A DNA stretch of 64,000 bases, from assembly GCA_035701825.1 (NCBI GenBank), contig DASSRK010000115.1, forward strand, positions 1-64,000, given 5' to 3'. Positions 35,278-44,162 of this stretch are shown here, piece by piece; the stretch's first letter is position 1, and the number at the start of each line of letters is the position of its first letter. The notes under the pieces were generated by a model. The model did not search any database and had not been told where the DNA came from. It saw only the letters and a list, made by a program, of their open reading frames with translations. This DNA comes from CADEED01 sp035701825. GTDB lineage: Bacteria > Pseudomonadota > Gammaproteobacteria > Steroidobacterales > Steroidobacteraceae. A program made the position numbers and the translations under genes.

Positions 35278-37077
35278 GTGCGTCGCCACGCGGCCAGCCG
35301 CGAAAACCTGAATGTGCGCTCGCGGAGACGCGCACCCGTCCTGATCCTGCTGACGCTGTCCGGCGCGAGCGGCGTGCGCGCGGCCCACGTCGACGTGCAG
35401 CTCGACGGGCTCGACGAGGAAATGCGCGATGCGGTGCGCGCCACGCTCGAGCTCAGCGGCTACGAGAAGCGCGACATTTCCACCGCCGAGCTGCACGCCG
35501 CGTACCGGCAGTCCGACGAACAGATCCGCCGCGCGCTCGAGCCCTTCGGCTTCTACGACGCCCAGGTGGACAAATCGCTCGACGGCGATGAGCAGGCGGG
35601 CTGGAAGGCGCATTTCAAGGTGACGCCCGGAAAGCCGGCGATCGTGCGCCGCGAGACCGTGCAGGTGCAGGGCGAGGGCCGCGGGCAGCGTCGCGTGGCC
35701 GAAGCCGTCGCGGGCTTTGCGCCCAAGGTGGGCGACCGGCTCGACCACGCCACCTACGAGGCCAGCAAGTCGGTCATCGACACGTCGCTGCGGGGCGCCG
35801 GCTACCTCGACGCGAAGCTCACGCAGCGCAAGGTCGTGGTGCGGCCCGAGGACCAGTCCGCCGACATCGATCTCGCCTGGGACAGTGGCCCGCGCTACCG
35901 CTTCGGCGAGGTGCGCTTCTCGGGCAATGCCCCGTTCCCCGACCAGTTCCTGCAGAAGTTCGTGCCCTGGCAGGAAGGCGACCCTTTCAGCTCCGAACGC
36001 GTGCTGACGCTGCAACAACGCCTGGTCGACGCCGACTACTTCGAGCTCGTGTCGGTGCAGCCGGCGCTCGACGAGAAGAAGGACGGCCGCGTGCCCATCG
36101 ACGTGCTGCTGAACCGCGACGAGCGCACCGTGTACTCGGGCGAGGTCTACTACAGCACCGACTACGGGCCCGGCGTGCGGCTGCGGGCGGAGCGGCGCTG
36201 GCTCAACAGGAAAGGCCACAAGGCCGACGCCGAGATCGAATATTCGAGCCGGCTGCAGGAGTTCGCGACTCACTACCAGATCCCGCGGCCGGGCCGCCAG
36301 GATCGCTCCTACGATTTCGGCGCGGCCTACCGTGACGAGACCACCGACACCACGCGCTCGCGCAATTTCCAGCTCGCGGCCTCGCGCACCGAGAAGCAGT
36401 GGCACGGCTACACGCGCACCCTCGGCCTCAAGTATTTCCATGGCGATTTCGAGATCGGCAAGGAGGACCAGCCGCAGGAGTTCGGCAATTCCACGCTGCT
36501 GTTCGCCGAGGGCACGCTGAATCGCCGCCGCCTCAACGACCGGCTGGCGCCGCGCCGCGGCTACGTCTTCGACGTCGGGCTGCGGGCCGCGGCCGACGCG
36601 CTCGTGTCGGACACCGATTTCGTGCAGGCCTTCAGCCGCATCACCTGGTTGGTGCCGCAGGGCGAGTCCGGGCGCTTCAAGTTTCGCGGCGAGGCCGGCG
36701 CGATGACGGTGGGTGAGTTCGACGCGCTGCCGCCGGACCTGCGGTTCTTCGCGGGCGGCGACCGTTCCATCCGCGGCTTCGACTACCAGGAAATCGGCGA
36801 GACCAATGCCGACGGTGTGGTCATCGGTGGCAGGTACCTCGCCGTCGCCAGCGCCGAGTACGAGTACTACTTCACCGAGAGCTGGGGCGCGGGCGTCTTC
36901 ACCGATGCCGGCGATGCATTCACCGATCGCTTCAAGCTCAACGCGTCGGTGGGCGTGGGCGTGCGCTGGCGCTCGCCGGTGGGACCGATCCGCGTGGACT
37001 TCGCGTTTCCCGTGGCCCACGCCTTGCCGCTGCAGAGCAGTTGGCGCGTGCACGTGCTGCTGGGGCCCGACATATGA
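35278..37077 (+). CDS. tamA: Translocation and assembly module outer-membrane protein TamA
   Basis: A 599-residue Omp85-family protein. GTG 35278 is the outer limit; GTG 35314 would give a cleaner signal peptide (VRSRRRAPVLILLTLSGASG). Three POTRA-like domains span about 35-260 (HVDVQLDGLDEEMRDAVRA, then GKPAIVRRETVQVQGEG and YRFGEVRFSGNAPFPDQFL). The C-terminal 16-strand barrel includes FRGEAGAMTVGEF, FFAGGDRSIRGFDYQEIG and the final PVGPIRVDFAFPVAH. TamA works with TamB in outer-membrane protein and lipid transport. Its stop overlaps the tamB start. Confidence 0.95.
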   Translation: MRRHAASRENLNVRSRRRAPVLILLTLSGASGVRAAHVDVQLDGLDEEMRDAVRATLELSGYEKRDISTAELHAAYRQSDEQIRRALEPFGFYDAQVDKSLDGDEQAGWKAHFKVTPGKPAIVRRETVQVQGEGRGQRRVAEAVAGFAPKVGDRLDHATYEASKSVIDTSLRGAGYLDAKLTQRKVVVRPEDQSADIDLAWDSGPRYRFGEVRFSGNAPFPDQFLQKFVPWQEGDPFSSERVLTLQQRLVDADYFELVSVQPALDEKKDGRVPIDVLLNRDERTVYSGEVYYSTDYGPGVRLRAERRWLNRKGHKADAEIEYSSRLQEFATHYQIPRPGRQDRSYDFGAAYRDETTDTTRSRNFQLAASRTEKQWHGYTRTLGLKYFHGDFEIGKEDQPQEFGNSTLLFAEGTLNRRRLNDRLAPRRGYVFDVGLRAAADALVSDTDFVQAFSRITWLVPQGESGRFKFRGEAGAMTVGEFDALPPDLRFFAGGDRSIRGFDYQEIGETNADGVVIGGRYLAVASAEYEYYFTESWGAGVFTDAGDAFTDRFKLNASVGVGVRWRSPVGPIRVDFAFPVAHALPLQSSWRVHVLLGPDI

Positions 37078-40000
37078 GCCGCGCGAAACGCATCGCGGCG
37101 TGGACGGGCGGCACGCTGGCGGCGTTGCTGGTGGCGGTCGGCGCATGGCTCGGCTGGCTGCTGTTCACGACTCCGGGCGCGCGTTGGATCGCGGCCACGG
37201 CCACGCAGCGCTTCGCGCCGCAGGTGAAGTACGCGTCCATCGACGGCACCATCGCCGGCGTCCTCGAGGTGCGCGACTTCCGTTTCGAAGGCGGCGCGGA
37301 TACCGCGAAGATCCGGATCGCGCGCCTGGCGGTCGATCCGACGCTTTCCATGCTGCTGTCGCGCACCTTGCGCATCGAACGCGCGACGGTCTCCGGCCTG
37401 TCATTCACCTTGCCCGAAAAGCCGAAGCCCGACGAGCCGGATCAGCCCTTGTGGATCGAGCCGCCGGTCGAGGTCGTGGTGCGCGACTTCGCGCTCGAGG
37501 ACGGTCGAATCTTCGACCACCGGAAGCAGATTGCGCAGGTCCGCCAGCTCGGCGTCTCGGCGCGTTGGACGCGCGAGTCGCTCGATATCGAGAGACTGAC
37601 GCTGTTGCCCGGCGACATCGACGGAAGCCTCGAGGCGCGCGGACGCATCACGCCGCACGACCGGACGGTGCGCGCGGTGCTGCATGCGCGCTGGAAAGAC
37701 GTGGTGATTCCCGAAAAGCTCGCCGGGCGCACGCTTGCCACCGCGGGAGAGATCGACCTCGACGGCACTCCGCAACGCTACACGGCGCGAGGAGCCCTGG
37801 ACTTCGGCCCGCCGGGGCAGCTCGCGCACATCGTGCTTTCGATGCATGGCACCGACCGGGCGGCGACCCTCGACAATCTCGACCTCACCCAGCGCGCCGG
37901 CAAACTCAACCTGCACGGCGACGTGCAGTTCGATCCGCGCGTCGCCTGGAACCTGTTCGTGCGCGCGGATGACTTCGACCCGGGCGCCTTCCTGGCGCAA
38001 TGGCCCGGCCGCCTCGACCTGGATTTCAGCACGCGCGGCACGCTCGAGGATGCGGGTCCGCGCGGCGCGTTGCGCATCGCGACGCTGTCGGGCGTGCTGC
38101 GCGGGCGGCCGCTCGCGGGGACGGGCGAACTTCAATTCGCGGCGCCGTCGACGCTCGACGGTGTGCTGCGCGTGAGCTCGGGGCGCAGCCGGGTCGAGGT
38201 GCGGGGCGCGGCCGGCAAATCGATCGATGCGACCGTGGATCTCGCCGTCGCCTCGCTCAACGATTGGCTCCCCGACGCGCAAGGTAGTTTGAGCGGCCGG
38301 TTCCGCGTGCGCGGCGCCTGGCCGAAGCTGAGCATCGACGGCGGCGCCGATGGGCGCGCGCTGGCGCTGGCGACGCCCGCGAAACAGGGCGAGCCGGTTC
38401 CGGAACCGACGCGGGTCGGCAACGTGCACGTCGACGCGCGGGTCGACTCGCCGCTCGACCCGGCGGGCAGCATCGCGATTGCCGCGCGCGGCCTGCACGT
38501 CGCCGGACTGCGGTTCGCCACGGTGCAGGTGAATGGCTCGGGCAACCAGGCGCGGCACCGCGTGCGCCTGGAGGCGGATGGCGAGCGTTTCGATGGCAGC
38601 GTGGAGCTCGCGGGCGGCCTCACGGCCGGCGGCTGGAGTGGCGAGCTGCAGAAACTGGTGGTCGACGCGCCGGATGTCGCGCGGCTGGCGTTGCGCGCGC
38701 CGGCGCACGTGCTGTACGACGACGGCGCCTTCAGTCTCGGCCAGAGCTGCTTCGTGGACCAGGACAGCTCGCTGTGCGTGGCGGCGAGCCTCGCCCGGGA
38801 CGGCGCGATCGACGGCAGCTATTCCTTCGATCGCGTGCCGCTGGGACTGGCGAATGCACTGGCACCGCGGGCGATGCCGGGCGACTTGCGCGGCGAGGTA
38901 CGCGGCGCCGGCAAGCTGCGGCGCACGGCGGCGGGCGAGTGGTTTGGCGAGGCGCGGGTCACCTCGCCCGAGGCGCGCCTGGTCATGCGCGATACGCAGC
39001 CGGGCGAGAGCGCGCTGGGCCAGCAGACCTTCACGCTGTATGAAAACCTCGACGCGCGGGCCGGGCTCGAAGGCACGCGCGGCCGCGTGCGACTGCATGC
39101 GGAGCTGGAACACGGCGGCCGCATCGACGGCAGCGCCTCGCTGAGCGCGCTCGATTCCGATTCTCCCGGTGTCCGCGGCGAGCTTGCGGCCTCGGTGCCC
39201 ACGCTTGCGCCCTTCGGCGGCTTCGTTCCCACGATGGCCAACATCGATGGCGGCATCGACGCGAGGGTGCAGTTCGGCGGCACGCTGGCGGCGCCCGAGG
39301 TGACGGGCAACGTACGCGCGACGCGGCTGCAAGCCGATCTTGGCGATCTCGGCATCGAGCTGCGCGAAGGCGAAGCGCAGGCCGAAGCGCTGCGCGGCGG
39401 TGGCTTGCGCCTGTCCGGGCAGGTGCGTTCCGGCAAGGGCCGAATCGGCCTTCGCGGCACGATGAGCGGGCGCGGCGTGGTCGACCTGCAGATCGACGGG
39501 CGTGACTTCGTGGCGGCGGATATCCCGGCGGCGCAAGTCGTCATCGCGCCGAAGCTCGCGCTCACCGGGGATCCGAAAGCCTGGCTGCTCGCGGGCGAGG
39601 TCGCCATCGCGCGCGCCGACGTCAACCTGCAGAAGCTGCCGCGCGACCAGCCTCCGGGCGCGTCGCCGGATGTCATCGTGGTACGCAATGGGCGCGTGGT
39701 GGAGAGCGCCGCGCAGCAGGCGAGCCTGCCATTGACCGCCGACATCAACGTGATCCTGGGCGACAAGATCAAGATCGTGGGCTACGGCCTCGATGCCGCG
39801 GTGACGGGTCAGTTGCGGGTGCGCGAGGCGCCGGGCGCGGCGGCCACGGGTTCGGGCCAGCTGTCGGTGTCCGGGCGCTACAAGGCTTACGGCCAGGATC
39901 TCACCATCCAGCAGGGACGGCTGTTGTTCGCCGGCACGCCGCTCGACAATCCGCGGCTGTCCATCGTCGCGATGCGCGAGATCAACGATGTCCTGTCTAC

Positions 40001-40445
40001 CGGACTGCGCATCGCGGGCTCGGCGCAGAAGCCGGTGATCACGGTGATCTCGGATCCGGAGGTGGGCGAGGCCGATGCACTGTCGTACCTGGTCACCGGT
40101 CACTCGCTGTCGGAAGTCGGCACCGCGAGCGGCAGCTCGCAGGACGCGCTGGCCTCGGCGACGCGGTCGCTGGAGAGCGCGGGCGCCGGTCTGGTCGCCA
40201 AGCGCATCGGCAAACGCCTCGGGCTCGACGAGGCCAGCGTCGAGGAGAACGAGATGATCGGCGGCTCGGCGCTGACCATCGGTGAGTACCTCTCGCCGCG
40301 CCTGTACCTGAGCTACGGCGTCGGGTTGTTCCAGCCCGGCGAAGTCATCGCCTTGCGTTACAAGCTGTCGAAGGAATTCGGCGTCAAGGTGGAGCGCGGC
40401 ACCGAGGAGACGCGCACCGGCGTCGAGTACCGCATCGAAAGATGA
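37074..40445 (+). CDS. tamB: Translocation and assembly module protein TamB
   Basis: A 1123-residue protein from ATG 37074 (ATGA overlap with tamA). One N-terminal membrane helix (AWTGGTLAALLVAVGAWLGW) anchors it in the inner membrane. A long repetitive beta-taco region fills the periplasm: VKYASIDGTIAGVLEVRDF near the start, many GxLxLxGxv strands in the middle. The C-terminal DUF490 block (about 740-1123) includes SVSGRYKAYGQDLTIQQGRLLFAGTPLDNPRL (here cited only as a region, near residue 940) and the end motif YLSYGVGLFQPGEVIALRYKL. It bridges inner and outer membranes with TamA for lipid or protein delivery. Confidence 0.95.
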   Translation: MSRAKRIAAWTGGTLAALLVAVGAWLGWLLFTTPGARWIAATATQRFAPQVKYASIDGTIAGVLEVRDFRFEGGADTAKIRIARLAVDPTLSMLLSRTLRIERATVSGLSFTLPEKPKPDEPDQPLWIEPPVEVVVRDFALEDGRIFDHRKQIAQVRQLGVSARWTRESLDIERLTLLPGDIDGSLEARGRITPHDRTVRAVLHARWKDVVIPEKLAGRTLATAGEIDLDGTPQRYTARGALDFGPPGQLAHIVLSMHGTDRAATLDNLDLTQRAGKLNLHGDVQFDPRVAWNLFVRADDFDPGAFLAQWPGRLDLDFSTRGTLEDAGPRGALRIATLSGVLRGRPLAGTGELQFAAPSTLDGVLRVSSGRSRVEVRGAAGKSIDATVDLAVASLNDWLPDAQGSLSGRFRVRGAWPKLSIDGGADGRALALATPAKQGEPVPEPTRVGNVHVDARVDSPLDPAGSIAIAARGLHVAGLRFATVQVNGSGNQARHRVRLEADGERFDGSVELAGGLTAGGWSGELQKLVVDAPDVARLALRAPAHVLYDDGAFSLGQSCFVDQDSSLCVAASLARDGAIDGSYSFDRVPLGLANALAPRAMPGDLRGEVRGAGKLRRTAAGEWFGEARVTSPEARLVMRDTQPGESALGQQTFTLYENLDARAGLEGTRGRVRLHAELEHGGRIDGSASLSALDSDSPGVRGELAASVPTLAPFGGFVPTMANIDGGIDARVQFGGTLAAPEVTGNVRATRLQADLGDLGIELREGEAQAEALRGGGLRLSGQVRSGKGRIGLRGTMSGRGVVDLQIDGRDFVAADIPAAQVVIAPKLALTGDPKAWLLAGEVAIARADVNLQKLPRDQPPGASPDVIVVRNGRVVESAAQQASLPLTADINVILGDKIKIVGYGLDAAVTGQLRVREAPGAAATGSGQLSVSGRYKAYGQDLTIQQGRLLFAGTPLDNPRLSIVAMREINDVLSTGLRIAGSAQKPVITVISDPEVGEADALSYLVTGHSLSEVGTASGSSQDALASATRSLESAGAGLVAKRIGKRLGLDEASVEENEMIGGSALTIGEYLSPRLYLSYGVGLFQPGEVIALRYKLSKEFGVKVERGTEETRTGVEYRIER
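38283..38291 (+). repeat. Polar nonamer GGTAGTTTG, copy 5
   Basis: The one copy in a plus-strand gene: tamB reads it as Gly-Ser-Leu with three uncommon codons in a row (GGT-AGT-TTG). Confidence 0.5.
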
Positions 40446-40496
40446 GGCCCGTGTCGGAAACCAGCGTGGAGGCTCCGGCGTTCGCCGGCGCCGGCG

Positions 40497-43187
40497 CTAC
40501 TTGCGCGCCATTTCCCGGATCATGGTGCGTGTCAGCGCCTGCTTCGCGGTCCAGTAGTCCTGCCACGGATCCCGGCGCAGCCTGGCGACGCGGTCCGGCA
40601 CGTTGCGAATGTTGAAATGGGCGCCGCGGATGTCCGTGTCGATTTCCTGCCAGGTGACCGGCGTCGACACCCCGACGCCCGGGCGCCAGCGCGGCGAATA
40701 GGCGGCGACGGCCGAGGCGCCGAATGCATTGCGCAGGTAGTCGACGAAGATCTTGCGCTTGCGATTGCGCTCGCCGGACTTGGACGTGAACTGGGTCGGT
40801 GCGATGCGCTCCATGAAGCGCGTGACGCTGAGCGCGAACTCCCGGGCGGTGTCCCAATCGGGGCGCGGGGCGCCGAGCGGCACGACCACGTGCAGTCCCT
40901 TGCCCCCGGTGGTCTTGATCCAGCTGTCGAGGCCGACATCCGCGAGCAGCTTGCGGATCGCGAGCGCCGCGTCGCGCAGCGGCGCGTAGTCGAGATCGGC
41001 GCCGGGATCGAGATCGAAGGTGAGGCGATCGGCCTGTTTCGGCTTCGGCATCACCGCGCCCCAGCTGTGCAGCTCGACCGCGCCGATCTGCGCCAGGTGC
41101 AGCAGTCCCTCGGGGGAATCGCAGACCACGAAGTCGGGATTCTTGTCGGTGTTGGGTATCTTCACGATGCGCAGGCCGGCGCCCGAGCTGTCGAGGAAGT
41201 GCTTCTGGAAGAAGGGTTGCGACCCGTGGGTGTTGCGCAGGATGGACAGCGGGCGCTGCAGGTAGTGAGGCATCGCGAGGCCGCTGACGGCGGCGAGGTA
41301 CTCGGCGAGCTGCAGCTTGGTGACGCCGTCGTGCGGGAAGAGCACGCGATCGGGGTGCGTGAGGCGCTGGCCGGAAACCTCGGTGGCATCGGCATCGCCG
41401 CGCGCCGCTGTTGCTGCCCGGGTGCGCGTCTTGCCACGGCCCGCGGTTGTGCCCCCGGCCGGCGCCTTGCGCGAGTCTTGCCGGTTCGCCGGCCCGGCAC
41501 CGTCCTGTTTCACCACGTCGGCAGTATGCGCGGGTTCCTCGCGCACCACGGTGGCGGGATCGCGGTCCTGGCGCATGCCGAGGTAGCGCGGCTGGCGCAG
41601 CACGCCGCCGTGGGTCCAGTCGGCGAAGGCGACCTGGATCACGAGCTCGGGCTTCATCCAGTGCCAGTTCTCCCCGGAGCGCCGGTCGGGGAGGTTCTCG
41701 AACGGGCTGTCCTTGCGCGCCAGGCGCTTCGCGCGCTCGTGCCACTCGCGGCGTTCGCCGGCGTCGAAGCCGCCGCCCACGCGGCCCACGTAGCGCAATC
41801 CGCCCTTGCCGGTGCGCACGCCGACCAGCAGCGAGGAGAACGTCCCGGTGCCGCGGCCGGGTAGATAGGCGGCGCCGCCCACCACGAACTCCTGCTCGCG
41901 GTGGCACTTGATCTTGAGCCAGTCGGCCGAGCGTCCACGCGCATAGCGCGAGCCGACCCGCTTGGCGATCAGCCCCTCGAGGTGCTGGTTGCACACCCGC
42001 GCCAGCAGGTCGCCGCTCTGGCTGTGGAGCTGGTCGGCCAGCCGCAGCGGGCCCTTCGCGGGTAGTTTGGCGAAGGCGGCGTCGAGCCGTGACTTGCGCT
42101 GCCCGAGCGGCTGGTCGCGCAGGTCCTCGCCCTTCCAGTAGAGCAGGTCGAAGACGCAGTACTGCAGCTCCTCGAGCCGGCCCTGTTCGCGCACGTGCTG
42201 CAGCAGGGAGAAGTCCGAACGGCCGTTGGGATCGGTGGCGATGAGCTCGCCGTCGACCCAGGCGCCGCGCAGGTCGAGCGCCCGCAGCGCCTGCACCACG
42301 GGACCGGCCTTCTGCGTCCAGTCGAGGCCGTTGCGCGAGATGCAGCGCACGTCATCGCCGTCACAGCGGCACAACAGCCGCACGCCGTCGTATTTGAGCT
42401 CGTAAACCCAGTCACCTTCGCCGGGCGCCGCGTCGACCAGCGTGGCGAGCATGGGCTCGAGGGTCGCGGGCAGGGCGCGGCCGCGCGGACCGGAACTGCG
42501 CGTGCTGCGCGGGCGCGGCGCCGCGGACTTTTTCGGCCGGCGTTGCCGTGCAGCCGGGACCGCGGGCGCCGCGAGCTGCCGTTCCGGGGCGTCGGCTTGC
42601 CCGGCGTCGATGACGTCGGCATTCGCACCGGTGCGCGCCGCCGCGTCGTGGCTCTTCATCAGCAGCCACTGCGTCTGCCTGCCCTGCATGCGCGTGCGCA
42701 CCAGGTGCCACTTGCCGGTGAGCTTGCGGCCGTGGATCAGGAACTCCACGTGGCCCTTGGCGAGGCCCTTGTCGAAGTCCCCGACCGGCTCCCAGGTGCC
42801 GTGGTCCCAGATGTCGACGTGCCCGCCGCCGTACTGGCCCTTCGGGATGTCGCCCGAGAACTTCGCGTAGGCGAGGGGATGATCTTCGACCTCGACGGCG
42901 AGGCGCTTGTCGGCGGGATCGAGCGACGGGCCCTTCGGCACCGCCCAGCTGCGCAGTGTGCCCCGCCATTCGAGGCGGAAGTCCCAGTGCAGGCGGCTCG
43001 CCGCATGCTTCTGCACGACATAGACGAGCTGTCCGGCCTGCTTGCCGCGCGGCGCAACACTGCCGGATTTTTTTCCCGGCGCCGTCTTCGGCCGCGTCGA
43101 GGGTTCGGCGGTTTTTGAAAAGTCGCGCTTCTGGGCGTAGCGCCGGAGGCGCGATTTGCCGCGGCCGCGATGTCCGGCGTCCGCCAT
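40497..43187 (-). CDS. ligD: ATP-dependent DNA ligase D (LigD), three-domain
   Basis: An 896-residue enzyme of bacterial non-homologous end joining. Order: 3'-phosphoesterase domain (about 45-195: QLVYVVQKHAASRLHWDFRL, then HPLAYAKFSGDIPKGQYGGG), ligase domain (about 235-560; adenylated Lys265 in ELKYDGVR, GLIAKRVGSRYARGRSADWL), and polymerase/primase domain (about 620-890: HPDRVLFPHDGVTKLQLAEYL, catalytic acids in LTFDLDPGAD). Linkers are rich in Arg, Ala and Gly. It lies 3 nt downstream of ku, giving a complete end-joining pair in one operon. Confidence 0.96.
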   Translation of the reverse strand: MADAGHRGRGKSRLRRYAQKRDFSKTAEPSTRPKTAPGKKSGSVAPRGKQAGQLVYVVQKHAASRLHWDFRLEWRGTLRSWAVPKGPSLDPADKRLAVEVEDHPLAYAKFSGDIPKGQYGGGHVDIWDHGTWEPVGDFDKGLAKGHVEFLIHGRKLTGKWHLVRTRMQGRQTQWLLMKSHDAAARTGANADVIDAGQADAPERQLAAPAVPAARQRRPKKSAAPRPRSTRSSGPRGRALPATLEPMLATLVDAAPGEGDWVYELKYDGVRLLCRCDGDDVRCISRNGLDWTQKAGPVVQALRALDLRGAWVDGELIATDPNGRSDFSLLQHVREQGRLEELQYCVFDLLYWKGEDLRDQPLGQRKSRLDAAFAKLPAKGPLRLADQLHSQSGDLLARVCNQHLEGLIAKRVGSRYARGRSADWLKIKCHREQEFVVGGAAYLPGRGTGTFSSLLVGVRTGKGGLRYVGRVGGGFDAGERREWHERAKRLARKDSPFENLPDRRSGENWHWMKPELVIQVAFADWTHGGVLRQPRYLGMRQDRDPATVVREEPAHTADVVKQDGAGPANRQDSRKAPAGGTTAGRGKTRTRAATAARGDADATEVSGQRLTHPDRVLFPHDGVTKLQLAEYLAAVSGLAMPHYLQRPLSILRNTHGSQPFFQKHFLDSSGAGLRIVKIPNTDKNPDFVVCDSPEGLLHLAQIGAVELHSWGAVMPKPKQADRLTFDLDPGADLDYAPLRDAALAIRKLLADVGLDSWIKTTGGKGLHVVVPLGAPRPDWDTAREFALSVTRFMERIAPTQFTSKSGERNRKRKIFVDYLRNAFGASAVAAYSPRWRPGVGVSTPVTWQEIDTDIRGAHFNIRNVPDRVARLRRDPWQDYWTAKQALTRTMIREMARK
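41860..41868 (+). repeat. GGTAGATAG, related nonamer
   Basis: Read by ligD as Tyr-Leu-Pro (TAT-CTA-CCC). Other + copies are at 2084-2092 and 34263-34271; two copies are on the minus strand near 28018 and 45668. Unlike GGTAGTTTG it is not polar. Confidence 0.35.
42061..42069 (+). repeat. Polar nonamer GGTAGTTTG, copy 6
   Basis: Read by ligD on the minus strand as Lys-Leu-Pro (AAA-CTA-CCC). Confidence 0.5.
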
Positions 43188-43190
43188 GCC

Positions 43191-44162
43191 TCAGGCGCGG
43201 CGCGCGTGGCGCGCGTTGGTGGTGCGCCGGCGCACGGCGCCGTGCTTACGCTTGCTGGCGCGGGCCGCGGTGTCGTGGCTGCCGCGGCCGCTCTGCTCGA
43301 GACTGCGCTGGAGCAGCGACATGAGGTCGACCACCTTGCCGCCGCCGCCGGCGGCGCGCTCGGCGCCGTCCGCCTCGGGCTCGGTCAGCGCGTGCGTCTG
43401 GCCGGACTTGATCTTCGCTTCGATGCGCTTCATCAGGTCGTCCCGGTAGGTGTCCTTGAACGCCTCCGGGCGGAATTCCTCGGTCATGCCTTCGACCAGC
43501 TTGAGCGCCATGTCGAGCTCGCGCTGGCTGGCGCCGCCGGCCTTGCGTGCCGCGGGCGCCGCCGCGAGCTCGGGCTTCGGCTGGATCTCGTCCTGGTAGC
43601 GCAGCGTGTCGAGCGTGATGACGTCCTCGACCGGCATCAGCGCCGCGAGGTACTGTCGGCTACGCAGCACGAACGTCGCCACGGCAAGCCTCTGCGATTG
43701 CTCCAGCGCCTGGCGCAGCAATGCGTAGACCCGCTCGCCACCCTTGTCGGGCACGAGGTAGTAGGGCGTGTCGAAGTAGTAAGGCGCGATGGCGTCGCGC
43801 GCGACGAAGGCCTGGATGTCGATGGTCCGAGACGCTTCGACGTTCGCACGCCGGAAGTCCTCGTCCGTGAGCACCACGTACTCGCCCGTCTCATATTCAT
43901 ATCCTTTGACGACGTCGTTCCAGTCGACCACCTTGCCGGTGGACTTGTTGTAGCGCTGGTAGCCGACCGGTGCGAAGTCGCGCTTGTCGAGCAGGTCGAG
44001 GTCGAGGGTCCCGGAACGCGCCGCGCTGTGCAGCGTCACGGGAATGTGGATCAGGCTGAAGCTGATCGCGCCGGTCCACAGGCCGCGACGCCCGCGGCCG
44101 CGCGCGCCCGTGCCGTCGCCATCGGCGGCACCATTGCCCGTGGATTTCCTGCGACTAGCTAT
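43191..44162 (-). CDS. ku: Non-homologous end joining protein Ku (non-canonical start)
   Basis: A Ku homodimer subunit that binds double-strand ends and recruits LigD. The core KRDFAPVGYQRYNKSTGKVV, VKGYEYETGEYVVL and RPEAFKDTYRDDLM is unmistakable, followed by a basic tail. The family N-terminus (RGLWTGAISFSLIHIPV) is encoded in frame upstream of GTG 44039, the first canonical start, yet no ATG, GTG or TTG lies in that frame back to the end of the preceding gene. The coordinate given uses ATA 44162, which follows GGAGAG by 5 nt and overlaps the upstream gene's last codons. GTG 44039 would truncate the fold by 16 conserved residues. A sequencing error or another non-AUG start is possible. Confidence 0.88.
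   Translation of the reverse strand: MASRRKSTGNGAADGDGTGARGRGRRGLWTGAISFSLIHIPVTLHSAARSGTLDLDLLDKRDFAPVGYQRYNKSTGKVVDWNDVVKGYEYETGEYVVLTDEDFRRANVEASRTIDIQAFVARDAIAPYYFDTPYYLVPDKGGERVYALLRQALEQSQRLAVATFVLRSRQYLAALMPVEDVITLDTLRYQDEIQPKPELAAAPAARKAGGASQRELDMALKLVEGMTEEFRPEAFKDTYRDDLMKRIEAKIKSGQTHALTEPEADGAERAAGGGGKVVDLMSLLQRSLEQSGRGSHDTAARASKRKHGAVRRRTTNARHARRA

Noticed and set aside
37401..40103. 900-codon minus-strand frame opposite tamB
   Set aside because: Shadow of tamB, which has family motifs throughout and a coupled start with tamA.
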